A DNA stretch of 64,000 nucleotides from Paenibacillus sp. 19GGS1-52 (GTDB taxonomy: Bacteria; Bacillota; Bacilli; Paenibacillales; Paenibacillaceae), in the NCBI RefSeq assembly GCF_022369515.1, contig NZ_CP059724.1, forward strand, positions 5,146,001-5,210,000, in the 5' to 3' direction. Position numbers and translations under genes: made by a program. Each line of letters starts with the position of its first letter. Position 1 is the stretch's first letter. The notes under the pieces were generated by a model that was not told where the DNA came from, did not search any database, and worked only from the letters and a program-made list of their open reading frames with translations. Positions 1 to 9,231 of the stretch are shown piece after piece.

Positions 1-1927
1 CGAACTGTGCCTGCAGCAAACGTAATTGCCCCTGAACTACTTCGTAATTCTCCCCAACTTCGCCCAGTTGATCCAGAACATCGCTCCGTTCACGATCCAT
101 AGACTCCCGCTGCGTTTCAACCTCACTGGCTTCCCGCTGCCAAATATCAATTTCCTCGCGCAGCTGCGCTTCAGTGTCCGTCCACTGCTGCTGCAACTGG
201 ACTAGTTCCTCATACTTATGCTTCCAGGAAGTTCCGTAGGTTCTAGCTTCCTTTAACACATCCTGCTGTTCCGCAGCTGTGGCTGCAGCTTCGCGGCTAG
301 CTTCAGAGAGTTCTTCCAGGCGCAAGGCTGCTTGCTCGCCTTCTTCCTCAAGCAAACGATATCTTTCCTGAAGTCGTTCCCCGTCCTGCAGAACCTCATC
401 ATACTGGGAGATTAGCTCTTCATAACGGGTACGTAATGCAGATAGATCATTCTGAGCTTGCTTACCCTGCTCACGCAGTATTTTACTCTCGTTCTCTGCT
501 TCTGTACGAAGTCTACCTTCATGGTCCAGCTTCTGCACTAAGCCATCTGCTTGACCATGAAGAGCTTGTATCTCGTCCTGAAGCTGCAATAATTTCTCTT
601 CTGCCTCCAGCAGTTTCATCTCCAGCTCGCTGATATCCTCCATGCGTTTATCCGCAAGCTCTTGCCAAGTAGAAACCTCAGCCGTTGACCGGGCAAGTTC
701 CGCTTGTACGAGGTGTAGACTGTCGCTGGTTTCCTGCAGCGACTTCCGCAGCAGAGCTGCTTCATCTTGTGACAGATCGTAGCGTTGGCGCAGGCCTTCC
801 AGCTCATCGCTCAACAAAGCTCCCAGTTCCGTGGAAGAACGGAGTTCTTCCACAAGTTGTTCCTCGCGTTTGCTGACCAATTCATATTGGGTCAGCAGCG
901 TCAGCCGGGCATCTCGTTCACCTTTAAGGCCCGCTTCGGCGGCACGCAGTCTTGCTTGAAGCTGTCCAGTTCCTCCGCGTAGCTCACTTAACTGCTTCTC
1001 CAGTTCTTGTACATTCTGTTTATGTCTATGCTCCTGCGTACCCTGCGATTGCCGCAGCTCTTTAGTCTTGGCCAGCTCTCGCTGCAGCGCTTCCCGTTCT
1101 TCACTCAGCTCTTTGCCAAGCGTCAACTTGGTGTCTGTAAGCTCCTGACTCAATAAAGTCCGGGTCTCTACCAGCTCCTTGGTCAGTGACTCGCGAATAC
1201 TCTCCAGCTCCTGCAGATGCGCTGCCTTCAGCTCTTCCAACTGCTGAAGATGAACAGCTTCGGCGTTCGCCAGTTCCTGACGATGAGTCTCCCGGTCAGT
1301 AACCCGCTCCTCTTCATTGCTTGCCTGCAGTGCTGCTAACTCCTGCTCTCGCTCCAGCAACGCTGCCTTCAGCTGCTGTCTAGCAGCTTCCTGCTCTTCT
1401 GTATAACTTGTCCGCAGTACTGTCAGCTCCTGCTCGCGTGCAAGCAGTTCTGCCTGCAGTTGCTCTCTAGTAGCTTCAGCGACTTGTGCAGCTTCCTGAA
1501 GCTGCTGGGCATGTATCTTCAGTTCCTGCTCACGGGTTTCCAGATTCCGGGCGCGTTCTTCATCAACAACAGCGATCAGCCGCGCTGCTTCTTCTTTGGC
1601 TGCAGCTTTGAAGCGCTCGTATTCCTCCTGACGCTCCTCCTGAACTTCCAGTAGACGCGATATTTCTACGCGTTGCTCGCTGCGTTCTCCTGTCAGCATG
1701 TTAAGCTCATTCTTAATATCTTGAACCTGAATGGCCTGCTCGGCCATATGTACTGCAGTAAGCACCGCAATACGCGGTGTATCCAGTCTGGAATGAGCTT
1801 TGGAAATCGTACGCATATGCTCGTCAACATGACGGGCCACTTGTTTCATATATTCAGTACTGCTTCCTACAAGATTATAGGAAGTTCCGTATATTTCCAC
1901 GGCGACACGTGTCCGGTCCATAGCCAC
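1..1927 (-). CDS. zapA: ZapA-domain protein with very long coiled-coil tail (C-terminus beyond window)
   Basis: The reading frame is open without a stop from 1927 to base 2, giving 642 codons, and the C-terminus lies outside the window. The first ~90 residues look like ZapA, the FtsZ-ring stabiliser: they open with RTRVAVEIYGTSYNLVG and include the VLTAVHMAEQ helix. Its position beside pheT is the one zapA holds in Bacillus. The rest is almost pure charged Gln/Glu/Arg/Leu coiled coil, with near-repeats of ~29 residues around AREQELTVL and EREQELAAL. Typical ZapA is only ~85-100 residues. The GTG at 1927 is preferred because a GGAGG lies 8 nt upstream; the ATG at 1921 is 14 nt away. Presumably cytoplasmic and division-associated; the role of the tail is unknown. 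Confidence 0.8.
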   Translation of the reverse strand, partial: MAMDRTRVAVEIYGTSYNLVGSSTEYMKQVARHVDEHMRTISKAHSRLDTPRIAVLTAVHMAEQAIQVQDIKNELNMLTGERSEQRVEISRLLEVQEERQEEYERFKAAAKEEAARLIAVVDEERARNLETREQELKIHAQQLQEAAQVAEATREQLQAELLAREQELTVLRTSYTEEQEAARQQLKAALLEREQELAALQASNEEERVTDRETHRQELANAEAVHLQQLEELKAAHLQELESIRESLTKELVETRTLLSQELTDTKLTLGKELSEEREALQRELAKTKELRQSQGTQEHRHKQNVQELEKQLSELRGGTGQLQARLRAAEAGLKGERDARLTLLTQYELVSKREEQLVEELRSSTELGALLSDELEGLRQRYDLSQDEAALLRKSLQETSDSLHLVQAELARSTAEVSTWQELADKRMEDISELEMKLLEAEEKLLQLQDEIQALHGQADGLVQKLDHEGRLRTEAENESKILREQGKQAQNDLSALRTRYEELISQYDEVLQDGERLQERYRLLEEEGEQAALRLEELSEASREAAATAAEQQDVLKEARTYGTSWKHKYEELVQLQQQWTDTEAQLREEIDIWQREASEVETQRESMDRERSDVLDQLGEVGENYEVVQGQLRLLQAQF

Positions 1928-2069
1928 AGTTGTGCCCTCCTTTGTGTGTGTGCGGATTCTAAGTTGTTTTTCCTGCTTCTATTGTAACTTTAATCATAAA
2001 CGTTTGGCAAAGAAGCTGCCTAATTCAATAGGTTTAACCGTTAATCTCCGCACTTCTACCCTATGAGAA

Positions 2070-2115
2070 AAAGCCGCAGCGAATCACGGTTTCTAAATGG
2101 ATTCGCTGCGGCTTT
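2070..2115 (-). terminator. Rho-independent terminator after pheST
   Basis: A perfect 16-bp inverted repeat (arms 2070-2085 and 2100-2115, core GCCGCAGCGAATC) with a 14-nt loop and A/T-rich flanks lies 12 bp past the pheT stop. It would separate pheT from the downstream zapA-like gene. Confidence 0.85.
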
Positions 2116-2127
2116 ACACAATTCCTG

Positions 2128-4572
2128 CTACTTTCTTAATTCTGCACCAAAAGTTTGCTGAAGTGCAGATATAACCGTGTTATGCACTTCTCCAACCTCT
2201 TCGTCAGTCAACGTATGATCACTATGACGGTATAGCAGCGAAATGGCGATACTCTTCTTCCCACTATCCAGCTTGCCGCCAGTATACACATCAAATACCT
2301 GAACCGACTGCAGCAGACTTCCTCCACTTTGAGTGATCGAATCCAGCAGTTTCCCCGCCGGTACAGCAGCATCCACAACGACTGCGATATCGCGTTCCAT
2401 TCCAGGGAAACGTGCAAGCTCACTGTATTGCAGGCGGTTCTGAGCCGCATCATACAGAGGCTGCAAGGCAATCTCTGCAGTATAAGTATCTTCCAGATCA
2501 AGCTGACGCTGCAGCTCGGGATGAATCTGTCCCATTGTTCCTATTAATACACGACCTTCCTCCTCAAGCAAATATAAGGAGGCCGAACGTCCCGGATGAT
2601 AACCCTCTGGGCTGTCGCCTTCATAGATTACTTTGCCAGTAAGACCAAGATGGGCGAATACAGATTCAAGTACACCCTTTAAGTCGAAGAAATCCACTTG
2701 TTCAAGCGCAACGTTCCATTGCTTAACCGCACGGCTTCCACTCAGCAGCAGACCAAGTATGGGCAGTTCACGTGGCTGACGGGTTAACTGCTCTTCTTCC
2801 GTGAAGAACACATTGCCGATTTCGAACAACGCCAGATCACTTTGCCGGCGGTTCGTATTATAACGGGCAATCTCCAGCAGTTGCGGCAGAACACTCGTAC
2901 GCAACACACTGCGTTCTTCACTCATCGGCATAGCCAGTTTAACGGCAACCCCACCGTTTGAAAGTGCAGGGAACAGCTTGCTTTGTTCCGGCTGGATGAA
3001 GGAGTAACCCATAACCTCTTGGTATCCTCCGTGCGACAACAAACGGCGCAGTTCGCGGCGCAGCACCTGCGGACGTGTGAGCGCTCCTGGCGTTGTTGGT
3101 CCCTCAATAAGAGTTGTCGGGATATTATCATATCCATACAGGCGAGCAATTTCTTCGATGAGATCAACATCATAGCTGATATCTCCGCGTCTGGTAGGCA
3201 CCTGCACTTCCACCAGACCCTCTCCTGCATCACCGCATTTGAAATGAAGGCGACTGAACAATACCTTCACTTCCAGCAAAGACAGCTCTGTTCCCAGGTA
3301 TCGGTTAAGCTTATCCAGTGATAAGGTAATAACCTTCTCCTTCACAGCGTCTGTTCCCGCTTGCACAATTCCTGCATGCACAGAGCCGCTCGCATAGCGG
3401 GCAATAAGCGCAGCAGCACGGTTCAGTGCTGCAATAACCGTATGGGGATCTACTTCCTTCTCGAAGCGCAAGGAAGCTTCAGAGCGAAGTCCCAACTGAC
3501 GCGATGCCTTGCGAACCGTTCCTCCATCAAATCTGGCAGACTCCAGCACGATATTCACGGTATCACTCGTAACTTCTGTAGCCAAGCCGCCCATGACACC
3601 GGCCAAAGCCACAGCTTTCACTCCATCAGCGATTACCAACATCTGTGGTGCAAGCTTCCGCTCCTGACCATCTAGTGTAGTCAGAACTTCACCTGCGCGT
3701 GCAAGACGAACGCCAAGCACACCGCCCTCAACTTTATCTGCATCAAAGGCATGCATCGGCTGTCCATATTCGAGCATAACGTAATTAGTGATATCCACGA
3801 TATTATTAATAGGACGAACACCCGCAGCCATCAAGCGATTCTGCATCCACAGCGGAGAAGCCGCAGACTTAACACCAGAAATATAACGCACTGCATAATG
3901 ACCGCAGTATTCTTCATTCTCTATTGTAACGGAAATGGAATCAGCAGCAGCTTTGCTTACTTCAACTATTTCTGTCTCAGGCTTTGGCAGTGTAAGGTCG
4001 CGGGCGAGAATGGCGCTTACCTCATAGGCCGCACCGATCATGCTCAGACAATCAGAACGGTTCGGCGTAAGATCGAATTCCAGTACTTCATCGTTCAAAT
4101 CCAGCACCTTCGTAATATCCAGGCCAATTTCTGTTCCCTCAGGAAGGACAAGAATGCCTTCTTGCAGTTCTTTAGGCAGCAGCTTATCATTCAATCCTAA
4201 TTCTTTAGCTGAACAGATCATTCCTTGCGACAGCACACCACGCAGCTTCGCCTTTTTGATATCCAGACCTGGCAGCTTGGCGCCCACAATAGCTACAGGA
4301 ACCACTTGTCCAGCTTCGACATTCTTGGCACCGCAGACGATTTGCAGATCCTCACCTTGGCCTACGTCAACGATGCAGATATTCAGCTTATCTGCATCCG
4401 GATGTTTTTCCTTCGATTTCACATAACCGGTTACGATGCCGGAAAGACCTTTGTTACGGCGTTCCACACCATCAATCTCGATGCCGGCTGTAGTAATCTT
4501 CTCGGCCAGCTCCTCAGCGGTTACTCCTTCTAATGATATATAATCAGCCAACCATCTGGTTGATACTTTCAT
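2128..4572 (-). CDS. pheT: Phenylalanine--tRNA ligase beta subunit
   Basis: This 814-residue protein is the usual length for bacterial PheT. It pairs with PheS in an alpha2-beta2 cytoplasmic enzyme that charges tRNA-Phe. From the N-terminus it shows the MKVSTRWLADYI opening, an EMAP/tRNA-binding domain (about residues 40-155, with CGAKNVEAGQ), the B3/4 editing domain (about 210-385, GVRPINNIVDITNYV), B5 (about 405-480), a degenerate synthetase core, and a C-terminal FDX-ACB anticodon-binding domain (about 720-814, ARFPGMERDIAVVV). The ATG has an AAGGAAG ribosome site. It lies 343 bp downstream of pheS, whereas the two genes are usually nearly adjacent; the spacer holds a fold-back repeat. Confidence 0.97.
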   Translation of the reverse strand: MKVSTRWLADYISLEGVTAEELAEKITTAGIEIDGVERRNKGLSGIVTGYVKSKEKHPDADKLNICIVDVGQGEDLQIVCGAKNVEAGQVVPVAIVGAKLPGLDIKKAKLRGVLSQGMICSAKELGLNDKLLPKELQEGILVLPEGTEIGLDITKVLDLNDEVLEFDLTPNRSDCLSMIGAAYEVSAILARDLTLPKPETEIVEVSKAAADSISVTIENEEYCGHYAVRYISGVKSAASPLWMQNRLMAAGVRPINNIVDITNYVMLEYGQPMHAFDADKVEGGVLGVRLARAGEVLTTLDGQERKLAPQMLVIADGVKAVALAGVMGGLATEVTSDTVNIVLESARFDGGTVRKASRQLGLRSEASLRFEKEVDPHTVIAALNRAAALIARYASGSVHAGIVQAGTDAVKEKVITLSLDKLNRYLGTELSLLEVKVLFSRLHFKCGDAGEGLVEVQVPTRRGDISYDVDLIEEIARLYGYDNIPTTLIEGPTTPGALTRPQVLRRELRRLLSHGGYQEVMGYSFIQPEQSKLFPALSNGGVAVKLAMPMSEERSVLRTSVLPQLLEIARYNTNRRQSDLALFEIGNVFFTEEEQLTRQPRELPILGLLLSGSRAVKQWNVALEQVDFFDLKGVLESVFAHLGLTGKVIYEGDSPEGYHPGRSASLYLLEEEGRVLIGTMGQIHPELQRQLDLEDTYTAEIALQPLYDAAQNRLQYSELARFPGMERDIAVVVDAAVPAGKLLDSITQSGGSLLQSVQVFDVYTGGKLDSGKKSIAISLLYRHSDHTLTDEEVGEVHNTVISALQQTFGAELRK

Positions 4573-4701
4573 GTCCGCACTTCCTTTATGTTTCAGATGT
4601 ATTTATCTACTTGCCGGTTGAGTCTAACTGTCGGGTAGGAGTACAATGACTTTCGTCAACCAACTTCTACTTAATTAAAAGACTGTTATTATTCTCCCTA
4701 C

Positions 4702-4820
4702 AAGGAATGTTTGGACTTCCGGCCGCTGTTGTCCCCAGATTTATTTTGATTTTACCGCAAAGCGGATTAAATCCGGGGACAAAGGCGGTCGCTATCGCTC
4801 CTACAGTTCCAAAATTCCTC
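4702..4820. repeat. Fold-back intergenic repeat (long form)
   Basis: The ends form an imperfect inverted repeat (AGGAATGTTTGGACTT against CAGTTCCAAAATTCCT). Inside is a second nested palindrome built on GTTGTCCCC/GGGGACAAA, plus a small CCGCAAAGCGG hairpin. A shorter relative with the same termini lies at 48536-48583. The element fills most of the 343-bp pheS-pheT spacer; nothing else recognisable lies in that gap. It is probably a MITE-like dispersed repeat. As RNA it would fold strongly within the pheST transcript. Confidence 0.65.
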
Positions 4821-4915
4821 TCCGGTCCTTTTAACAGTTTGAACTAAGAGCAATCGGCAACCAAATTGCCTCTTATACTCCCAAACCCTGACAGCCTTAC
4901 ACACCCACCAAAAAT

Positions 4916-5950
4916 CTAAACGCCCTTGAACTGCTTCACGAAACTCATGTCGTTACTATAGAAATGGCGAATGTCGTCTATGCCATATTTAAGCATCGCG
5001 ATCCGCTCAACGCCCATTCCGAATGCGAAGCCGCTGAACTCGGCAGGATCATATCCGCCCATTTCCAGCACATTGGGATGCACCATGCCGGCGCCGAGGA
5101 TTTCCAGCCAACCGCTTTGCTTACACAGCCTGCAGCCGTCACCGCCGCATTTAAAGCAGCTTACATCTACTTCAACGCTTGGTTCGGTGAACGGGAAAAA
5201 GCTGGGACGAAGACGAATGCCTGTATTGGCTCCGAACATCTCCTTGACGAATTGAAGCAGAGTTCCCTTCAGATCACTCATCCGAATATTGCGGCCGATG
5301 ACCAATCCTTCAATTTGATGAAACTGGAAGGAGTGGGTAGCATCGTCATCATCACGTCGGAACACTTTACCCGGACAGATGATTTTGACTGGTGCTTCCC
5401 CATTCATCGCCTGCATGGTACGAATCTGTACAGGGGAAGTTTGGGTGCGCATGAGCAGATCTTCCGTCAAATAAAAGGAATCCTGCATATCACGGGCTGG
5501 ATGGTTTTTGGGCAGATTTAGTGCTTCAAAGTTATAATAATCCGTCTCCACCTCAGGACCTTCAGCGACTCGATAGCCCATGCCGATAAAGATGTCCTCG
5601 ATTTCTTGCACGACTCTGGTGAGGGGATGAATCCCCCCTTGCTGCAATTGGCGGCCAGGCAATGTAACATCCACTTTCTCAGCCTGCAAGCGGTTTAAGG
5701 TCTCCTCTTGTTGAAAAACCTCCTGCTTCGCGCCAATAATCTCCTCAATCGCACTTCGCACCAGATTCGCAACTTGTCCAATAACCGGACGTTCCTCCGC
5801 ACTAAGACTTCCCATCCCACGCAAAACCTCTGTTAGCTCACCTTTTTTGCCTAGGTATTTCACTCGTAGATCATTCAATATCTGCGGATCTGTAACCTCC
5901 TGCAACTTAGCCAACGCTTCATTCTTCAATGCTTCCAATTTTTCTTTCAT
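4916..5950 (-). CDS. pheS: Phenylalanine--tRNA ligase alpha subunit
   Basis: This 344-residue catalytic subunit of PheRS matches the family length. An N-terminal coiled coil (MKEKLEALKNEALAKL) binds tRNA, and the class II synthetase core begins near residue 90. Motif 2 is visible around KVFRRDDDDATHSFQFHQIEG, and motif 3 lies in FGMGVERIAMLKYGI. The ATG at 5950 is chosen because the family starts MKEKL and an AGGGGG lies upstream, though 12 nt away. An ATG further out at 5992 falls in the T-box terminator and has no ribosome site. Expression should be controlled by the T-box leader just upstream. It is co-transcribed with pheT if read-through crosses the repeat-bearing spacer. Confidence 0.97.
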   Translation of the reverse strand: MKEKLEALKNEALAKLQEVTDPQILNDLRVKYLGKKGELTEVLRGMGSLSAEERPVIGQVANLVRSAIEEIIGAKQEVFQQEETLNRLQAEKVDVTLPGRQLQQGGIHPLTRVVQEIEDIFIGMGYRVAEGPEVETDYYNFEALNLPKNHPARDMQDSFYLTEDLLMRTQTSPVQIRTMQAMNGEAPVKIICPGKVFRRDDDDATHSFQFHQIEGLVIGRNIRMSDLKGTLLQFVKEMFGANTGIRLRPSFFPFTEPSVEVDVSCFKCGGDGCRLCKQSGWLEILGAGMVHPNVLEMGGYDPAEFSGFAFGMGVERIAMLKYGIDDIRHFYSNDMSFVKQFKGV

Positions 5951-5987
5951 GGCTGTGTACAGCCCCCTTATAATCATTGTCTGGTTC

Positions 5988-6210
5988 AACAAAAAAAGGC
6001 CTTTCCTCCCGGTAAGGGACGAAAAGACCGTGGTACCACCCTTGTTAGACAGGCAACATAAGACCCATCTTACTTTACACAGGAATAACGGTCTGCGGCC
6101 GATCTCCCCTACTCTTCCACAACAAGAAAAATTGAGCGGAATTTAAGGGAACTGCTCCGGAGTGAAATTCTGCAGCTCTGTTTCGTAGAAACGCTCTCAA
6201 TCATTGGCGT
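5988..6210 (-). promoter_or_regulatory. T-box leader (tRNA-Phe sensing) of pheST
   Basis: On the minus strand the leader shows the canonical T-box AGGGTGGTACCACGG (6028-6043). It is followed by a competing terminator stem (GGTCTTTTCGTCCC with GGGAGGAAAGGCC) and a seven-T tract at 5991-5997. Stem I is closed by TTGAGAGCG (about 6192-6200) pairing with CGCTCAA (about 6131-6137). A TTC (Phe) triplet lies on the 3' side of stem I and is the likely specifier, though I could not fix the specifier loop with certainty. Uncharged tRNA-Phe would stabilise the antiterminator and raise pheST expression. Confidence 0.93.
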
Positions 6211-6280
6211 TTCCTCCCTGTAAGACAGGCACTGCGTACTCTTCTCCATCACTGCATTTTGTAGTTTATTCTAAAAATAT

Positions 6281-6368
6281 AAGAATTTATATGCTTCACA
6301 CGACAACTTATCCTTATATTTCTCGAAGAAACGGATGCCGCCTCTTTCAGAGGGCGGCAAAGCCGTTT
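6281..6368 (+). repeat. Structured dispersed element, copy A
   Basis: About 88 bp here match 17627-17538 (minus strand) closely. Shared blocks include AAGAATTTATATG, TTCACACGA, ATCCTTATATTTCTCGAAGA and a GC-rich hairpin after GGATGCCG (loop 6342-6350). The hairpin stem differs from copy B by paired changes (CCGCCTC/GAGGGCGG against CCGTCC/GGACGG), which keeps the fold. It lies 265 bp upstream of the secreted-protein gene, in the same orientation, and behind the start of the divergent pheST leader. The rest of the 6211-6632 gap shows only a TTGACA near 6436, without a convincing -10. Confidence 0.7.
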
Positions 6369-6632
6369 CATCTTGTGTTCAAGCATCTCCTTGGCTTAAG
6401 GAGATATGTCTATTCATTATATGCAAAAACCATCGTTTTGACAAGAGAAGCAAATTTGAGCAAATCTTTATCTTTCTTTAAGCTTCCTTTAAGGTTCAAA
6501 GCCATTTATTGGAGAAATCTTCAGCAAACTTTCAGCCAGATTTGATATTTTTCCTTTCTAAGAGGGCCTGACTATCCAAGCCCCATAAGGAAGTTTCGGA
6601 TAGTAAAGGTTTTTATACAGGGAGGGAAATTC

Positions 6633-9188
6633 ATGCATAAACGAAGAAAGACGTATGCCCTAGTTCTGCTAAGCGCCGCGGTTCTTAGCCAAACTGTATC
6701 ATACGGAGCATATGCAGCAACCACGGGCACTTCGGCCGTCAAAGCAGCAACGACAGCAACAGTATTCACTCTGGACAAATTAGGCTCTATTTCACTTAAG
6801 AGCAACGTTAGCACTAAGCTGACCGATGTGAGTCTGTTTGCACAGGATAGCGGCAACATACTTACATACACACTCACCTATTACAACGGCAATAGCAGCA
6901 GTGTAAATCTGATTGACTTCTTCTCCAAAGTGACTACAACAGGCGGTACTGTCATTCAGGGAAGTCCCATTACGGCCAGTGCAGCCATCAAGACAATATC
7001 CGCTAATAGCAGCCAGTCTGTGACCTATTACGTAAATGTCGGCAAAGCTACCAAAATAAACGGAGTGAAGATTTCTTTATACGGCTGGGATTTCAGCAGT
7101 GCAGATTATCAAAAAAGACTAGGAACCTTTACAGTGCCATCCACTTATTCATCCGCCGTCGCCAGAGGACAGAGTAAGAAGGTAACCCTCAGCAATCTGC
7201 CCATAACCACCAAAGCAGAAAGTCTGCAGATCTATAAATATAACGGCAAAGCATATGCCAAAATAGGCGTCAGTCTCGCAAATCTCGGTACCAAAGTACT
7301 TAGCGATACCGGACTTAAAGGATATCTAGCCTCCTCTGGGGGTTCTGTATTTGAACTGACTCTTGACGATTCTAGCAGCGGTTACAAAATACAGCCGCAA
7401 GAGAAAAAGACCCTTTATTACTTAACAGAAATCCCCTCCTATATGAAGACCGATAATATGGCATTGCTGTTTGCCCAAGAAGACACCACTTTAAAAATAG
7501 ATCTTCCTGTCGTTTCCTATAAGCTGCCTGCAGCGGCTACTCCAAACCTCTCTGTAGCAGCCAATGCGATTAAGAAGCTTACAATCAACAGCAATACGGT
7601 TGAGACACAGCTAAAGAGCGCTAAAGTATATTCAGAAGATGATACCGCCAAGTGGACACTGCAATTCCGAGTGAAAAATAGCGGCAATAAAGCGGTGACT
7701 CTGCCTGCCTACGAATTTGTAGTCAAAGCCGTTGAAGGCTACAGCTTTCCGGTAGATACTACGGATTTTGCCAGCCTGACGCTAAAACCTCTTGAAGAAA
7801 AAACTATCATACTGAACGTCGATATTCCCTTAAAGCTGAACCAGGGCACACTGCAATTACAAATGACTGAGCCAGCGGTCACAGACAAGATTATTTTCCC
7901 AACGGCCTATTACCAGATCCCTTATTCCCTGCAAACCAACAATTCACTTGCTACGGAATACAGCGTAGAGAACAGCCATGGAACGTTCGGAGTAACCCTG
8001 GATTCTATTCAGAGACTGCCTTGGTCGGATGAAGATCAGGTGGTAGCCAAGATCAGCGTCCGCAACACGAAATCTACTTCCGTACAGCTTCCGACTCTTA
8101 CAGGTGTCATTAAGGCTGGAGACAGCGACTTCAGCAGCACCACTCAGGTCGTAACCACAAGTACACAGACCATTCTGGGTCCGAATGAAACGACTGACTT
8201 ATATGTTAAAGCCAACCTTCCTTATGCCTATAATTATCAGCAGTTGAAGATTATACTGCAGGAAACTGCCAACAACGTAACCACGAACTTCCTTTCGCTC
8301 AACACGACACAGCTGGATAATAACATCGAATCCTTAGCTGTAGGCAGTACCTTCCATATCGACATTACAGGCAAAAAAGCTGCGGTGCTGGAACGTCGAA
8401 CAACCGTATATAGCGGCAGCAGCTCCAACCTGATGTACACTGAGCTGGAAATGAACAATGAAGAGTCACGCAAGTCAGATCAGGCACAGCTTGTTGCTTA
8501 TTACAAAACACCAGACAATCAATATTACGAAGCAGAAGTCAGTCAGTCGACAACTGCTACCAGTCCGAACGGTAAAAATCTAGTAACCATCTGGAGCAAA
8601 CTCCCGCTTAATGTGGATACCTCCCAACTGGTACTTTATATTGGCGAAGGCATAGCTGACGGAAAACTGACTGCTCTTGGCGGCACATCGACTGGTTATA
8701 TCAACACGGTGGGATTATCACTTAATAAAACATCGGTAACTCCGCTTGCCAGTCTGCTAAGTCTGGAACTGTTCCCTTACAGCCTCGCCGTTACTGGTAT
8801 TACTGGCACTCTAAATGAAGGTAAGGATACATTAAATATGGTTATGACCTATAACCTGTCCAAGACTGGTATCTACGAAGCAGGCACTTACGAACATAAG
8901 CTTGTGATGGAGGTAGTTGACCCTTATGGACAATCTCTTGAGAAGACTTTAACAATGGGCACCGACCTAACGGTAGGCAATTTCAAATCCTATGCAACAA
9001 CGTTTAACAGTAATCTTTACAAGACGTTAACCGGAGGGAATATCCGCGTCAATATTTACGACGAGTTCCAGGGTGAGCGAATTCTGCTGGGTACTCAAAA
9101 CTATAACCTCACTTACGAGGCTACGCCAAAGTCGGCAACTACAGAGAATACAGATACCACTACTGATACTGACACCAGCACCAACTAA
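6633..9188 (+). CDS. Large secreted protein with Ig-like repeats, function unknown
   Basis: I do not recognise this 851-residue protein as a named family. A Sec signal peptide is clear: MHKRRK, a hydrophobic core, then cleavage near AYA-A at residue ~29. The mature part is rich in Ser, Thr, Val and Asn. It contains at least three related beta-sandwich-like units of about 150 residues (near 65-165, 330-425 and 460-560), each with a pattern like VKNSGNKAVTLP, a KA strand, then L-P-E and a closing strand. The C-terminus is a Thr/Asp-rich tail with no LPXTG or membrane anchor. A GGGAGGG ribosome site precedes the ATG. It is followed after 43 bp by the MacA-like adaptor, so it probably belongs to the same operon and works with that exporter at the cell surface. 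Confidence 0.7.
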   Translation: MHKRRKTYALVLLSAAVLSQTVSYGAYAATTGTSAVKAATTATVFTLDKLGSISLKSNVSTKLTDVSLFAQDSGNILTYTLTYYNGNSSSVNLIDFFSKVTTTGGTVIQGSPITASAAIKTISANSSQSVTYYVNVGKATKINGVKISLYGWDFSSADYQKRLGTFTVPSTYSSAVARGQSKKVTLSNLPITTKAESLQIYKYNGKAYAKIGVSLANLGTKVLSDTGLKGYLASSGGSVFELTLDDSSSGYKIQPQEKKTLYYLTEIPSYMKTDNMALLFAQEDTTLKIDLPVVSYKLPAAATPNLSVAANAIKKLTINSNTVETQLKSAKVYSEDDTAKWTLQFRVKNSGNKAVTLPAYEFVVKAVEGYSFPVDTTDFASLTLKPLEEKTIILNVDIPLKLNQGTLQLQMTEPAVTDKIIFPTAYYQIPYSLQTNNSLATEYSVENSHGTFGVTLDSIQRLPWSDEDQVVAKISVRNTKSTSVQLPTLTGVIKAGDSDFSSTTQVVTTSTQTILGPNETTDLYVKANLPYAYNYQQLKIILQETANNVTTNFLSLNTTQLDNNIESLAVGSTFHIDITGKKAAVLERRTTVYSGSSSNLMYTELEMNNEESRKSDQAQLVAYYKTPDNQYYEAEVSQSTTATSPNGKNLVTIWSKLPLNVDTSQLVLYIGEGIADGKLTALGGTSTGYINTVGLSLNKTSVTPLASLLSLELFPYSLAVTGITGTLNEGKDTLNMVMTYNLSKTGIYEAGTYEHKLVMEVVDPYGQSLEKTLTMGTDLTVGNFKSYATTFNSNLYKTLTGGNIRVNIYDEFQGERILLGTQNYNLTYEATPKSATTENTDTTTDTDTSTN

Positions 9189-9231
9189 GTGTTATATGCC
9201 AAGAAATCTGATAGATATGTGGAGGATAGAA

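Noticed and set aside
1673..1987. Possible 104-residue plus-strand gene at the zapA start
   Set aside because: Opposite the ZapA-domain coding region; Cys/His/Leu-rich shadow with no start signal.
4964..5521. 185-codon antisense frame in pheS
   Set aside because: Full overlap with pheS, composition of a shadow frame, no ribosome site.
5951..5992. Longer PheS N-terminus starting at 5992
   Set aside because: That codon lies against the T-run of the T-box terminator and has no ribosome site; the family starts at MKEKLEAL.
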